Assembly: GCA_018004935.1 (NCBI GenBank)
Contig: JAGNBF010000004.1
Coordinates: 96,971 to 154,051, forward strand
Length of the DNA: 57,081 nucleotides
Source: Chloroflexota bacterium
GTDB taxonomy: Bacteria > Chloroflexota > Anaerolineae > Promineifilales > Promineifilaceae
Reading direction: 5' to 3'
Below the pieces are notes generated by a model, which made no database searches, was not told the DNA's origin, and saw only the letters and a list, made by a program, of their open reading frames with translations. A program made the position numbers and the translations under genes. How positions within the stretch are numbered: the stretch's first letter is position 1; every line of letters begins with the position of its first letter. Shown piece after piece: positions 42,646 through 51,677 of this stretch.

Positions 42646-44028
42646 CTATTTCGCGGCCGCGAGCAACCCCCGAGCCGCCTCACCAATCGCTTCCCCCAGT
42701 GTGGGATAAGGGAAGACCGCATCCTGTAGTGCTTGAATGGGCAGACCTGCTTTCATCGCCAGTACCAACACGGCTATTAATTCCCCCGCTCTATCGGCCA
42801 GGATGTGTCCACCCAGAAGAAGGTCATCTTCACCCACAAGTAATTTAATGAGACCAACCTCTTGCCGCATGATAATCGCCCGGCTAGAACGCTCCAGCCC
42901 ATGCCGGGCTACGCGGTAGGGAATACCTGCTTGCTGTAATTGCGCTTCCGTTTGCCCCACGTGGGCCAGCGCCGGATCGGTGTAGCTTACCCAGGGAATG
43001 GGACCAGGGGCAAAGGGTTTGGGCGCGGCCGCGAATACGTTTTGGGCAATATGCTCTCCCTGCCGCCAGGCAACATGCGTAAACGGATAATCCGTAACCA
43101 CATCACCCGCCGCCCAAATATGGGGTACGCTCGTCCGCAACATTTCATTCACCTTAATATGATCCTCTTCTATCTCCACCCCTGCCGCTTCTAAATTAAG
43201 CCCCTCAATAGCCGGATGGCGTCCAGTCGCTACCAAGATTTCATCCACCAAAATCTCTTTTTCGTATTCATTCTCATATTGCAAAACAAGTTGTCTGGCT
43301 TCCTTATGCCGTTTTGTCCGCACTACCTGAGTATTGGTTTCCACAGAAATACCCTCTTCCCTTAAGGAATGGGCCAGCATATCGGTCAACTCTGGTTCAT
43401 CCTGAGGCAAAATGTGCATTTCGCTCTCAATAAGATGCACCGCCACACCAAAACGATGCATCATCTGGGCAAATTCGACCCCCACCGAGCCACCCCCCAC
43501 AACAGCCAATCGGCCAGGAAGCGACGCCTGATAGAGAAGTTTTTTATTGGTCACAAACCCAGTTTCGGCCAGACCAGGAATCGCCGGAATCGTTGGTTCA
43601 CTTCCGGTGGCGATGACAATTTGTTCCGCCGCTAATGTTTCATCATTGACAATCACTTCATGCGGGGAAGCGAACGACGCTTCACCCCAGAATAAGGCAA
43701 TTTCGGCTTCTTCCATCATTGTTTGGGCTTCCTCTTTGGTGTAACCACGGACAGTGTGAATAACATCTTTCATATGGGTTTGCAGTTTATTCCAGTCGGC
43801 GGGGTTGGCAGAGAGACCAAGGCCATAACATTCACCATGTTGGGCCTGGTACAGCAGTTGGGCACTATAAAGCAATGCTTTGGTCGGGTCACAACCATAG
43901 TTCAGGCAAGTTCCCCCTAAAGTGTCTCGTTCAATCAAAGCTACCCGATACCCCAAACGGTTCGCGGTGTCAGCACATTTACTTCCTGCCGCCCCCCCGC
44001 CAATAATTAAAATATCAAACTGTTTCAT
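42646..44028 (-). CDS. MerA/Lpd-like FAD-dependent disulfide oxidoreductase
   Basis: ATG 44028 gives 460 residues; the upstream frame crosses a family C repeat and is not coding. FAD site (ILIIGGGAAGSKCADTANRL), redox-active disulfide (GGTCLNYGCDPTKAL), NAD(P) site (AVVGGGSVGVEFAQMMHRFG), second FAD motif (HIWAAGDVV), and C-terminal dimer domain. In dihydrolipoamide dehydrogenases the last domain has HAHPT with the catalytic His. Here the segment is FPYPTLGEAI, with Tyr in its place, as in mercuric reductases. The C-terminal vicinal Cys pair and the N-terminal HMA domain of MerA are absent. It is therefore a thiol/metal-type reductase of unknown substrate. Two GCGGCCGC sites (42653, 43025) code its Ala-rich turns. 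Confidence 0.9.
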   Translation of the reverse strand: MKQFDILIIGGGAAGSKCADTANRLGYRVALIERDTLGGTCLNYGCDPTKALLYSAQLLYQAQHGECYGLGLSANPADWNKLQTHMKDVIHTVRGYTKEEAQTMMEEAEIALFWGEASFASPHEVIVNDETLAAEQIVIATGSEPTIPAIPGLAETGFVTNKKLLYQASLPGRLAVVGGGSVGVEFAQMMHRFGVAVHLIESEMHILPQDEPELTDMLAHSLREEGISVETNTQVVRTKRHKEARQLVLQYENEYEKEILVDEILVATGRHPAIEGLNLEAAGVEIEEDHIKVNEMLRTSVPHIWAAGDVVTDYPFTHVAWRQGEHIAQNVFAAAPKPFAPGPIPWVSYTDPALAHVGQTEAQLQQAGIPYRVARHGLERSSRAIIMRQEVGLIKLLVGEDDLLLGGHILADRAGELIAVLVLAMKAGLPIQALQDAVFPYPTLGEAIGEAARGLLAAAK

Positions 44029-44049
44029 AGCGGCATATCCTTTAAATGC

Positions 44050-44930
44050 TAAATAATCGTTCGGAAATAAGATAGGTGGCTCGGTCAGGAGACCGGCCAC
44101 AGCAAACTGCTAAGTTAAAAACGAACGATTACTAAGGATTAACGATTAAATAACGGGTCTTGGGGAATTCAGGGAGTTGACCCTATATGTATAGGGTGAT
44201 TCGTTTCAGCCAATAGGGCAACTCATCCCCATTCTGCCCTAAAGGAGCTATAGACCTTATGGGGTAATACCCTACCATGTGGTGTGGAAAGGCTGTATTT
44301 TTAGGGGCTGTATAGTCACAAGCGGTAAACAAAACTGCGATGTTTTCGGGAAAAGGGTATACTTGGTTTCATTGTCACGCTGGTGCCTCAGACGTGTTAG
44401 CTTAGTAATCGTTCGTTTTTAACTTAGCAGTTTGCTGTGGCCGGTCTCCTGACCGTGCACTCAACTTAATTTTGAGCGCACCCTTAGTAATCGTCCAAAA
44501 ATAAGTTCCGCACAGACCTGACAGGTTTTCGGAAACCTGTCAGGTCTAAATCGGGAAGTTATTTTTAGATGTTCACTTAGTACTGGAGTTTAGAGCGAGA
44601 GGGGAGAGCGAGAGGAAATTACTCGGGAAAACCCTCTAGCTTTGGCTCTGAACTCTAAACTCAAGTTAGTAATTACGGCGTGGTTCAAAAGTCGGCAACC
44701 GGTGCTTAACACTTTGTAGGGCGATTTGGTAAATCGCCCACGAGACGATTTACCAAATCGTCCTACAAATTTGTAAAGCTGACCTGAACCATGCCGTAAT
44801 TACCATAAACTTATCGGGTCTTCGGGATTTCGTAGGGTACGGGCAACCCTCGTGGTTGCCCCGTGTGGGGCAACCACAAGGCCAGCCCGTACATATAGGG
44901 TCAACCCCGTGAATTCCCAAGAGTCAACTT
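44050..44930. repeat. 0.9-kb gene-free mosaic of families C, A, B, F and E
   Basis: In order: C (44050-44137), partial A (44156-44200), a unique part (44200-44400) with an 18-nt GGGTAATACCCTACCATG motif and no frame, C (44404-44495), B (44480-44580, hairpin at 44515), F (44583-44665), E uninterrupted (44686-44800, double hairpin 44716-44766), and A (44816-44930). The last A copy abuts the start of the antirepressor-like gene. No gene or T-run terminator is visible. Confidence 0.8.
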
Positions 44931-44940
44931 ATCCTTGGCC

Positions 44941-45777
44941 ATGAACGAAGAACAAAACGCTTTGCTCCCTACCGAACAGCGGCACATCGTTTTTTATGAT
45001 GACGAATTGACGGCCGTAATCGTCGCCAGCGAACGAGGCCAGACAGTCTACATTCCCATTCGCCCCCTCTGTGAGCGATTGGGTGTTGATTGGTCCGCCC
45101 AAAGACAGCGCATCAATCGCGATCCGGTGCTGTCAGAAAGTTTGATGTCTGTGGTTGTTACAACCACAGACATGGATGCCCAAAGTAAACGTCCACGCAC
45201 CAGCATTATGTCTTGCCTGCCATTGAATTATCTGAACGGCTGGCTTTTTGGCATTAATGCCAACCGGGTAAATCCCGATTTGCGGGATAAATTGATTCGC
45301 TACCAACGAGAATGTCATGAAATTTTAGCGGCCGCGTTCCTACCTTCGGCTCCCCTCACCGAAACCTATGCCACCAACATGGCGATGCAATCGTTACAAC
45401 AGGTCAAAGAAATGGCCACAGCCATCATCAAACTGGCCGATGAGCAGATGACCCTGACCACCCGGATAGACAAAGCGGCGGTGATTGTGGGGGAACATGG
45501 GCGGCGGCTTACCTCATTGGAACAACAATTGGCTCCCCGGCAAGCCATCACCGAAGAACAAGCGGCCGATATTGCCGAAAAGGTCAAAGCATTGGCTTTG
45601 CAACTGACGGAAAACGATGGCTCGAAAAACCATTTTCAGGGCATCTTTGCCGAGTTATACCGCCGTTTTCGGGTTTCTAGTTACAAAAGCATCCGGCAGG
45701 CGCAATATCACCTGGTATTAGATTTTTTGGATGAATGGGCCGACGCGGCCGCGAAAAGCCGCACCTCTCAGCCCTAA
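44941..45777 (+). CDS. Phage antirepressor-like protein (P22 AR-N domain)
   Basis: From ATG 44941 the protein has 278 residues; a TTG 6 nt upstream is also in frame and no clear ribosome site exists. The N-terminal 120 residues match the phage antirepressor N-terminal domain (IVFYDDELTAVIV, VYIPIRPLCERLGVDWSAQR, RINRDPVLSE, CLPLNYLNGWLFGINANRV, YQRECHEIL). A predicted coiled region (residues 145-210) and a helical C-terminal domain (FAELYRRFRVSSYKSIRQAQ) follow. In phages such proteins block repressors; chromosomal copies are mostly of unknown function. It stands alone here with no other phage gene. GCGGCCGC occurs twice (45329, 45745). Confidence 0.85.
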   Translation: MNEEQNALLPTEQRHIVFYDDELTAVIVASERGQTVYIPIRPLCERLGVDWSAQRQRINRDPVLSESLMSVVVTTTDMDAQSKRPRTSIMSCLPLNYLNGWLFGINANRVNPDLRDKLIRYQRECHEILAAAFLPSAPLTETYATNMAMQSLQQVKEMATAIIKLADEQMTLTTRIDKAAVIVGEHGRRLTSLEQQLAPRQAITEEQAADIAEKVKALALQLTENDGSKNHFQGIFAELYRRFRVSSYKSIRQAQYHLVLDFLDEWADAAAKSRTSQP

Positions 45778-45782
45778 CCTGC

Positions 45783-46085
45783 TTTTGTTCATTAAATTTT
45801 TAATCGGGTAACGCATTCATTGACCCCATCCCCCCTGCCCATTCCCGAGGGAAGGGGGGAATTCCAATGGGGCATTTTCCGGGGCGAATGCCCCGGAAAA
45901 TGCCCCTTAGAAAAGTTCCCCGCCCCCGGGGCAGGGTTAGGGGTGGGGGAAACCCTATTACCTGACTGTTTTTTAAACCAACAAAGGGGGAGAAACCCAA
46001 CGGCGCGGTTTGGCGGGCGTCTGCCCGCCAAACCGCGCCAGAAAAAATTCCCCGCCCCCGGGGCGGGGTTAGGGGTGAGGGTATG
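45783..46085. repeat. Two family D elements in tandem
   Basis: The first starts GTTCATTAAATTTTTAATCG, has stem-loop 45869-45906 (GGGGCATTTTCC arms) and GC-rich box 45916-45950, and ends ATTACCTGACTGTTTTTTAA. The second has stem-loop 46002-46039 (GGCGCGGTTTGGC arms) and the same GC box at 46050-46080. The left 40 bp are identical to the left end of the D element at 38277, though the flanking sequences differ. Confidence 0.8.
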
Positions 46086-46163
46086 CCCGACGCGGCGATA
46101 AAGTAACAGGGTGAAAAAAATCGCAGATTGTGCCCGTTGCCGGGATAGCTCTCAACCGCAGAT

Positions 46164-47321
46164 CTATAACTCGCTCACTTTCTGCTGACTGGTGGTGTAA
46201 CGACTTTGCAAAAAACTCACCAGAATAGTGGCACTGAAGACAATAATGCCATAGAGAAAAAAGAGGCCGCGGCCGCGTAAACTCTCCAACAACGCCCCCC
46301 CCATAAAACCGCCTACCGCGGCCCCAATACCACCCACCATCACCCCAAAAAGCCCCTGCGCCGTCGTGCGTAAACTGGCAGGTGCATGCTCATCCGCATA
46401 TGCTACCCCTGCCATCCACATCGCCGGAAAGGTCAATCCATTAAATAATTGCAAAATCAAGATATGATTGGCCGAATGAGACAAAGCAAATAACATAAGA
46501 CGCAACCCCGTGATCAACATGGCCAACCGGAGCAATCCATAAGGTTTGAACCGCCGGAGCAGATAATAGCCAAAAAACAGTACCGGGATTTCGGAGAACG
46601 TGCCAAAAGTCAACACCAACCCCATCGTAGCTTCATTGGCCCGTAACTCCTGCAAATATGGGAAAAGGTAGTTATTCGTGGCCGACATCGCCACCCCCCC
46701 CATAAAGGCCAGGGCCAGAAAAAAATACCATTGCCAGTTTACCAACAGGGCACGAAACCCCGCCCTGGCCGATTCACCCACCGGGGAGTGACCATGCACC
46801 AGCTTTTGACTAACCACCAACGCCAAAAGTAAAAGGACAGCCCCACCCCAAAAGCTCACCCTCAGCCCAAAATTTTGCACCAAAAAACCGGCCAAAGGCG
46901 CAAGCAGGCCAAACCCAATTGTCCCCCCTACCCGAACCTGACCATACAACTCTTTTTTATCTGCCAGCATGAACATCGTAGCACTATCGGCAAAAGAGGT
47001 GAGAGGCGCATAAAAGATGCTAAAAAGCAACGCCAGCAACAACACCGGCAAGAAACTAGTTGCCAGAGACAGGCCTACCAGGGCCAACGCTCCCCCCAAA
47101 ATAATAAAACCCATCACCAGCCGATGTCGTCTCATCGTATCCGCCCACCCTGTCCAGAGAGGGGTGGTGAGTAAGGTAATAAGGGGGGTTAACCCTACCA
47201 ATAAACCAATTTGGGGGCCAGTAAAATCAAGTTCCTGATAATAGAGCACCAGGAAAGGAGCAGTAAAAGCCAGGGTGGCAAAGATCAAAAAGCTGAAAGT
47301 GAACGGCCAGATTGTTATCAT
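46164..47321 (-). CDS. Major facilitator superfamily transporter
   Basis: From ATG 47321 the protein has 385 residues and about twelve membrane helices, starting ITIWPFTFSFLIFATLAFTA. Between helices 2 and 3 is the MFS motif-A remnant GWADTMRRHRLVMG. The mirror position after helix 8 reads YLLRRFKPYGLLR. The overall pattern (GLLVGLTPLITLLTTPLWTG; NGLTFPAMWMAGVAYADEHA) is close to the MFS_1-like/LacY-type group of sugar or nucleoside symporters. The frame extends 31 codons upstream across an inverted repeat and is not coding there. Substrate unknown. It is divergent from the DDAH-like gene. Confidence 0.88.
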   Translation of the reverse strand: MITIWPFTFSFLIFATLAFTAPFLVLYYQELDFTGPQIGLLVGLTPLITLLTTPLWTGWADTMRRHRLVMGFIILGGALALVGLSLATSFLPVLLLALLFSIFYAPLTSFADSATMFMLADKKELYGQVRVGGTIGFGLLAPLAGFLVQNFGLRVSFWGGAVLLLLALVVSQKLVHGHSPVGESARAGFRALLVNWQWYFFLALAFMGGVAMSATNNYLFPYLQELRANEATMGLVLTFGTFSEIPVLFFGYYLLRRFKPYGLLRLAMLITGLRLMLFALSHSANHILILQLFNGLTFPAMWMAGVAYADEHAPASLRTTAQGLFGVMVGGIGAAVGGFMGGALLESLRGRGLFFLYGIIVFSATILVSFLQSRYTTSQQKVSEL

Positions 47322-47624
47322 TCTAATCTCATGATGGTAACTTATGGTTGTTAAACAACACATGTAAATCTTCAGTCCCTCTAGAGAAGTTGAACTTTTT
47401 GCCCGACTAAACAACGTATTACCAGAGAAAAGTTCAACTTCTTGACGGTGAATGGGAACACAACATATTGTTTAACCCTATGGGGGCAATAATGTGTGAT
47501 AAAGTTGGCTGAGCCTGTCGAAATCAACGGCCTGCGATAAGCTCAGGCTTCGTTTGCCCAAAATATTGAGAAGACACCTATGGGGCATAATTGAGATAAT
47601 ACCTTTTGTTGTTGGAGGAGAAAA
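47322..47624. promoter_or_regulatory. Divergent intergenic region with nested dyads
   Basis: This 303-bp region between MFS and DDAH-like genes has a perfect 14-bp inverted pair GAAGTTGAACTTTT / AAAAGTTCAACTTC (47386-47441). A wider loose pair, GGTTGTTAAACAACAC with its partner near 47460-47476, lies outside it. A family G copy lies at 47504-47552. The DDAH-like gene has a clear GGAGGAG ribosome site. The dyads could be a shared operator; no known motif is recognised. Confidence 0.5.
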
Positions 47625-48488
47625 ATGCGCCACAAAACGTATGGCAGTCAAAGTATGGTCACCCCTTTGCAGACGGTTTTAATGCGGCCGCCGGATCATT
47701 CATTTGGTCAGGCAGATCCACAAAAATGGCATTACACGGGCCAACCCGATCTGGTCGTGGCCCAACAAGAACACGCCGCTTTGGTTCAAATTGTGCGCCA
47801 GGGGGGGGCCGAAGTGATTTATCACGACATCCCCCTACCCGACCATGCCGATGCCCTGTTCGTCCACGATCCGGCTCTAATGACGGATCAGGGAGCGATT
47901 ATTTTGCAGATGGGCAAAACATTGCGGCAAGGGGAAGAAGCGGCTCAAGCGGCCGCGTTCAAAAAATTAGGCATCCCCATCCATTACACCTTACATGGCA
48001 CAGCCCGCGCCGAAGCAGGTGATTTGCTCTGGGTGGATGAGCAGACGCTCGCAGTTGGGTTGGGTTTCCGCACCAACAAAGAGGGCTTGCACCAGTTGCA
48101 AGAGGCGTTGCCAGATGTACAGGTGATACCCGTACACCTGCCTTATTACACTGGCCCAGAGGCGTGTTTACACCTGATGTCGTTCATCAGTCTGGTAGAT
48201 CATGATCTAGCCGTAGTGTATTTACCGTTAATACCCGTGCCCTTTTACCACTATTTGCAGGAGCGCGGGATGCGCTGGGTAGAAGTGCCCGCATCAGAGT
48301 TCATGACAATGGGGCCGAATGTATTAGCCTTAGCACCAGGTCAATGTGTGATGCTAGAGAATAACCCCATTACACAACATCGTCTAGAAGAAGCCGGTTG
48401 CCAGGTATTTACCTACAAAGGGAATGAAATTTCACTCAAAGCCGAAGGAGGCGCAACCTGCCTGACACGGCCTATTCTGCGCTTATAA
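47625..48488 (+). CDS. Dimethylarginine dimethylaminohydrolase/amidinotransferase-superfamily enzyme
   Basis: This 287-residue protein starts at ATG 47625 behind TTGGAGGAG. It has the pentein pattern: substrate-guanidine acidic motif (ADALFVHDPALM), ARAEAGDLLWVDEQTLAVG with Glu130, catalytic His183 in CLHLMSFISLVD, and the catalytic Cys279 in GGATCLTRP near the C-terminus. DDAH and arginine deiminase use this triad to release an amine or ammonia from a guanidino group and form citrulline. The length fits DDAH rather than arginine deiminase (about 400 residues). The stand-alone gene has no arginine-pathway neighbour, so methylarginine or another guanidine may be the substrate. Confidence 0.9.
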   Translation: MRHKTYGSQSMVTPLQTVLMRPPDHSFGQADPQKWHYTGQPDLVVAQQEHAALVQIVRQGGAEVIYHDIPLPDHADALFVHDPALMTDQGAIILQMGKTLRQGEEAAQAAAFKKLGIPIHYTLHGTARAEAGDLLWVDEQTLAVGLGFRTNKEGLHQLQEALPDVQVIPVHLPYYTGPEACLHLMSFISLVDHDLAVVYLPLIPVPFYHYLQERGMRWVEVPASEFMTMGPNVLALAPGQCVMLENNPITQHRLEEAGCQVFTYKGNEISLKAEGGATCLTRPILRL

Positions 48489-48497
48489 GGGTTATAG

Positions 48498-48837
48498 AAT
48501 GTGGGCACAACCCCAGCCCGGCAAACAAGAAAACACACACCAATCTGGGCCGTTTTTCGTGGGCGTTTGCCCACGAAAAACGGCCCCTAAACAATTCCCC
48601 GCCCCTGGGGGCGGGGTTAGGGGTGGGGGAACACCCAAATATACAAAAATCAATTGGGGCCGTTTTTTACCATTCAGAATGTGGGCACAACCCCAGCCCA
48701 GCAAACAAGAAAACACACACCAATCTGGGCCGTTTTTCGTGGGCGTTTGCCCACGAAAAACGGCCCCTAAACAATTCCCCGCCCCTGGGGGCGGGGTTAG
48801 GGGTGGGGGAACACCCAAATATATAATCACCCTGATA
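48498..48837. repeat. Tandem duplication of a family D unit, period 180 bp
   Basis: Two copies of about 160 bp, almost identical, begin GAATGTGGGCACAACCCCAG at 48497 and 48677. Each has a 40-nt stem-loop (48547-48586, 48727-48766; arms GGGCCGTTTTTCGTGGGC) and then CCCCGCCCCTGGGGGCGGGG. The near identity points to a recent event. It lies between the DDAH-like stop and the SulP promoter. Confidence 0.9.
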
Positions 48838-48844
48838 TAGAGTA

Positions 48845-48873
48845 TTGCCTTGTCCTACTGATAGGCATAAAAT
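48845..48873 (+). promoter_or_regulatory. Probable sigma-70 promoter of the SulP gene
   Basis: TTGCCT at 48845-48850, a 17-bp spacer and TAAAAT at 48868-48873 match the consensus at 4 and 5 of 6 positions. Transcription would begin near 48880, about 40 nt before a strong intrinsic terminator at 48921-48946, leaving a leader of about 110 nt before the SulP start. Confidence 0.55.
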
Positions 48874-48920
48874 GATAGAAAAGACGACCCGACAGGTGCC
48901 CAATTTTTGTAAATGAGACA

Positions 48921-48946
48921 ACATGCCTCCGGCATGTTTTTTTTTT
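48921..48946 (+). terminator. Intrinsic terminator or attenuator ahead of the SulP gene
   Basis: A hairpin with 7-bp stem ACATGCC / GGCATGT and loop TCC runs straight into ten T residues (48937-48946). It lies 43 bp upstream of the SulP start. It may end transcripts from the DDAH-like gene, or, with the promoter at 48845, act as an attenuator. Confidence 0.85.
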
Positions 48947-48989
48947 GGACAACGTGCCGGACGCCAAAAAATATTAAGAGGTATCTAAC

Positions 48990-51677
48990 ATGATTCAAGA
49001 TTGGTTGGGCATGTGGCGGAGAGAATTCGCCGGTTACAACAAAACAACATTACAAAAAGATTTATTGGCAGGCGTAACAGTGGCGGCAGTAGCCCTCCCC
49101 CTGGCCCTGGCCTTTGGCGTAGCATCAGGTGCAGACGCGGCCGCGGGGCTGGTAACAGCCGTCATCTCTGGCGTCATCATCGGACTACTCGGGGGCGGGC
49201 CTTACCAAATCTCCGGTCCCACCGGAGCCATGTCAGCCGTACTGATCGTCCTCGTCAGCCGCTACGGCCTGGAGGGCATGTGGCTCGCTTCCCTCATAGC
49301 CGCCATTATGCTCATCCTCCTGGGCCTTTTTCGTTTAGGCCGCGTCGTCGCCCTCATCCCTGGTCCCGTTATCTCCGGCTTTACCAGCGGCATCGCCATC
49401 ATTATCGCCCTGGGACAACTCGACAACTTCCTCGGTATCAAAACCCCCGCCGCCGAAAGTGTCATCGCCAAAATGCGTTATTACCTCGAAAACGGCATCA
49501 CCCCCAACCCCCAGGCCATAATCCTGGCAGTTTTAGTAATGGCAACAATGATCCTCTGGCCCCGGTTTAAATTCGGACAACGGGTGCCTGGCTCCCTCGT
49601 CGGTATCATCCTGGCTACCCTGGTGGTTGTCATAACCCAGTGGGAAGTACCCGTCATCGGCACCATTCCCCGCACCATTTTGTTAGAGAATCGGCTCAGT
49701 CTCAGCCACATTCCCTGGGCCAATCTGAGCGATTTAATTGTACCCGCCATGTCCATCGCCGCTCTGGGGGCCATTGAAAGCCTCTTATGTGGTGCTGTAG
49801 CCGGGAATATGACCGGCGTCCGCCTCAACAACAACATAGAACTGATTGCTCAGGGTGTAGGCAATTTAATAATTCCCCTATTAGGAGGTGTGCCAGCAAC
49901 AGCCGCCATCGCTCGTACCAGTGTTAACATCAAAAGCGGCGGCGTAACCCGTCTGGTTCCGATTCTCCATGGTGTTGTCTTATTACTGGCGGCCCTTTTA
50001 TTGGCTGGCATCATCGGTCAGGTACCACTGGCGGCATTAGCTGGGGTACTACTTGTAACAGCCTGGCGCATGAACGAATGGCAAACCGTACAGTTTTTCT
50101 TCAGCCACCGCCTGAAACATGCCATCATCGCCTTCCTGATTACCCTAATCGCCACCGTCGTATTAGATCTAACCCAGGCTATTTTGATCGGTTTTGGCAT
50201 AAGCACCTTGATTTTTATGGCACAGATGAGCGAACTACAAATAGCCCGCCGACCGGTTGAAGTAGAACGCTTAACCGATGTCGGTCAGCCATTTTTCGAT
50301 CCCGGTAACAATGTCGCCGTCTATTATCTGAGTGGGCCACTCTTTTTTGCCGCGGCCCGTCGCCTGCTGGAGTTTGTAGAAAGCCATGATGGGCCAGAAG
50401 CCACCCTGATTTTATCCATTCGCGGTGTCCCTCTCATAGATGCCACTGGTGTAGAAGTGATCCGGGAGCTACTCCACCGGCAACGACACGCAGGCGGCGA
50501 CATCATCCTCACATCTATGGATGACCGTGTACGTATTCTCTTGGAACGTACCGGTTTGCTGGATGAGGTAGGTGTCGATCACGTCTTTTGGAGCGCAGAC
50601 AAAGCCATTACTTCATTGGGAGTAACCGCCGCCATGGCCGAAAAAGAGTCCGCAACCGCCGGGGCGACTCCCTCTGTGATACAAACCTTGATGATTGCTC
50701 CCTTTGCCGAGAAAATGGAAAAAGCCGCCACACCACATTATCAAGATCCTCTCGATCAACCCGTGCATGAGGTCATGCGCTCTGATGTAGCTACGGTTTC
50801 CGCAGACACACCCATGGCGGAGATTATGACCCTGCTTTTACAAAAGGGGTACCGTAGCCTGCCAGTGGTAGCTGAAAATGGTCGCCCCCTTGGCATCATT
50901 ACCGACGGTGACTTATTGCACCGGGCTGGCCTCAGTATACGCCTCGATAGACCGTCAGCCATGTCGGCAACTGAGTGGCAACAGCAATTAGCCGACTTAC
51001 TCAAACAAAAGGCGACCGCCGCCAACTTAATGACGGCTCCCGTCATCACCATTCAATCTACGGCTCCACTCCATCAGGCCATCCAAACGATGACCACAAA
51101 ACACCTTAAACGGCTACCAGTTGTAACAGAAAATGGCCGTCTCGTCGGTTGGGTGAGCCGGGTAGACATCCTGCGCACTTTAGAGCACCACCATCACCCG
51201 ATCACCAAAGCAATGCCAGAAACAACCCATACCGGCGCTACTATCGCCGACCTGATGTATCAGGATACCCCTACCGTAACCCCACAGGCATCCTTAGAAG
51301 AAGTATTGCAGGTGCTGGAGAAAAACCGCCGCCGCCGCGCTGTCGTCGTAGATAATACCGGGCGCGTCGTAGGTATCATCAGTGATGGGGACTTACTACA
51401 GCGTACCCAAAAAGAAACTCATCCCGATCTTTTGACACGTTTACGGGGACTTGTGACTGGCCCATCAACAAACAGGGTCACGTTACCACAAGCCACCGAA
51501 AAAGCAGTTGACCTGATGACGACCCCGGTTATTACGGTATCTGTGAATACCACACCGGCTGAAGCGCTACGGCTAATGCTTCAACATGGAATAAAGCGGT
51601 TACCTGTGGTGGATGAAAATGGTTGTTTGCTCGGCTTGTTAGGACGAGATAGCCTGTTGCATAGTTTTATAGCCTGA
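48990..51677 (+). CDS. SulP-family anion transporter with STAS and four CBS domains
   Basis: This 895-residue fusion has three parts. Residues 1-420 are the SulP membrane domain (DLLAGVTVAAVALPLALAFG, GPYQISGPTGAMSAVL, IPGPVISGFTSGIAIIIALGQ). Residues 430-545 are a STAS domain (VAVYYLSGPLFFAAARRLLE; VPLIDATGVEVIRELL with the conserved DxTG). Four CBS domains follow in two Bateman pairs; each has the typical MxxDV.TV and GxxxD.DLL patterns (for example VHEVMRSDVATVSADTPMAE, IADLMYQDTPTVTPQASLEE). SulP members carry sulfate or bicarbonate, and BicA-like proteins are sodium-bicarbonate symporters. The CBS array suggests control by adenine nucleotides, an unusual addition. Only one GCGGCCGC falls in this long gene (49137). 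The ribosome site is AAGAGG. Confidence 0.95.
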   Translation: MIQDWLGMWRREFAGYNKTTLQKDLLAGVTVAAVALPLALAFGVASGADAAAGLVTAVISGVIIGLLGGGPYQISGPTGAMSAVLIVLVSRYGLEGMWLASLIAAIMLILLGLFRLGRVVALIPGPVISGFTSGIAIIIALGQLDNFLGIKTPAAESVIAKMRYYLENGITPNPQAIILAVLVMATMILWPRFKFGQRVPGSLVGIILATLVVVITQWEVPVIGTIPRTILLENRLSLSHIPWANLSDLIVPAMSIAALGAIESLLCGAVAGNMTGVRLNNNIELIAQGVGNLIIPLLGGVPATAAIARTSVNIKSGGVTRLVPILHGVVLLLAALLLAGIIGQVPLAALAGVLLVTAWRMNEWQTVQFFFSHRLKHAIIAFLITLIATVVLDLTQAILIGFGISTLIFMAQMSELQIARRPVEVERLTDVGQPFFDPGNNVAVYYLSGPLFFAAARRLLEFVESHDGPEATLILSIRGVPLIDATGVEVIRELLHRQRHAGGDIILTSMDDRVRILLERTGLLDEVGVDHVFWSADKAITSLGVTAAMAEKESATAGATPSVIQTLMIAPFAEKMEKAATPHYQDPLDQPVHEVMRSDVATVSADTPMAEIMTLLLQKGYRSLPVVAENGRPLGIITDGDLLHRAGLSIRLDRPSAMSATEWQQQLADLLKQKATAANLMTAPVITIQSTAPLHQAIQTMTTKHLKRLPVVTENGRLVGWVSRVDILRTLEHHHHPITKAMPETTHTGATIADLMYQDTPTVTPQASLEEVLQVLEKNRRRRAVVVDNTGRVVGIISDGDLLQRTQKETHPDLLTRLRGLVTGPSTNRVTLPQATEKAVDLMTTPVITVSVNTTPAEALRLMLQHGIKRLPVVDENGCLLGLLGRDSLLHSFIA

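Noticed and set aside
48499-48840. Frames of about 112 codons on both strands in the tandem repeat
   Set aside because: They are translations of the family D duplication (GGGVRGGGTP type), not genes.
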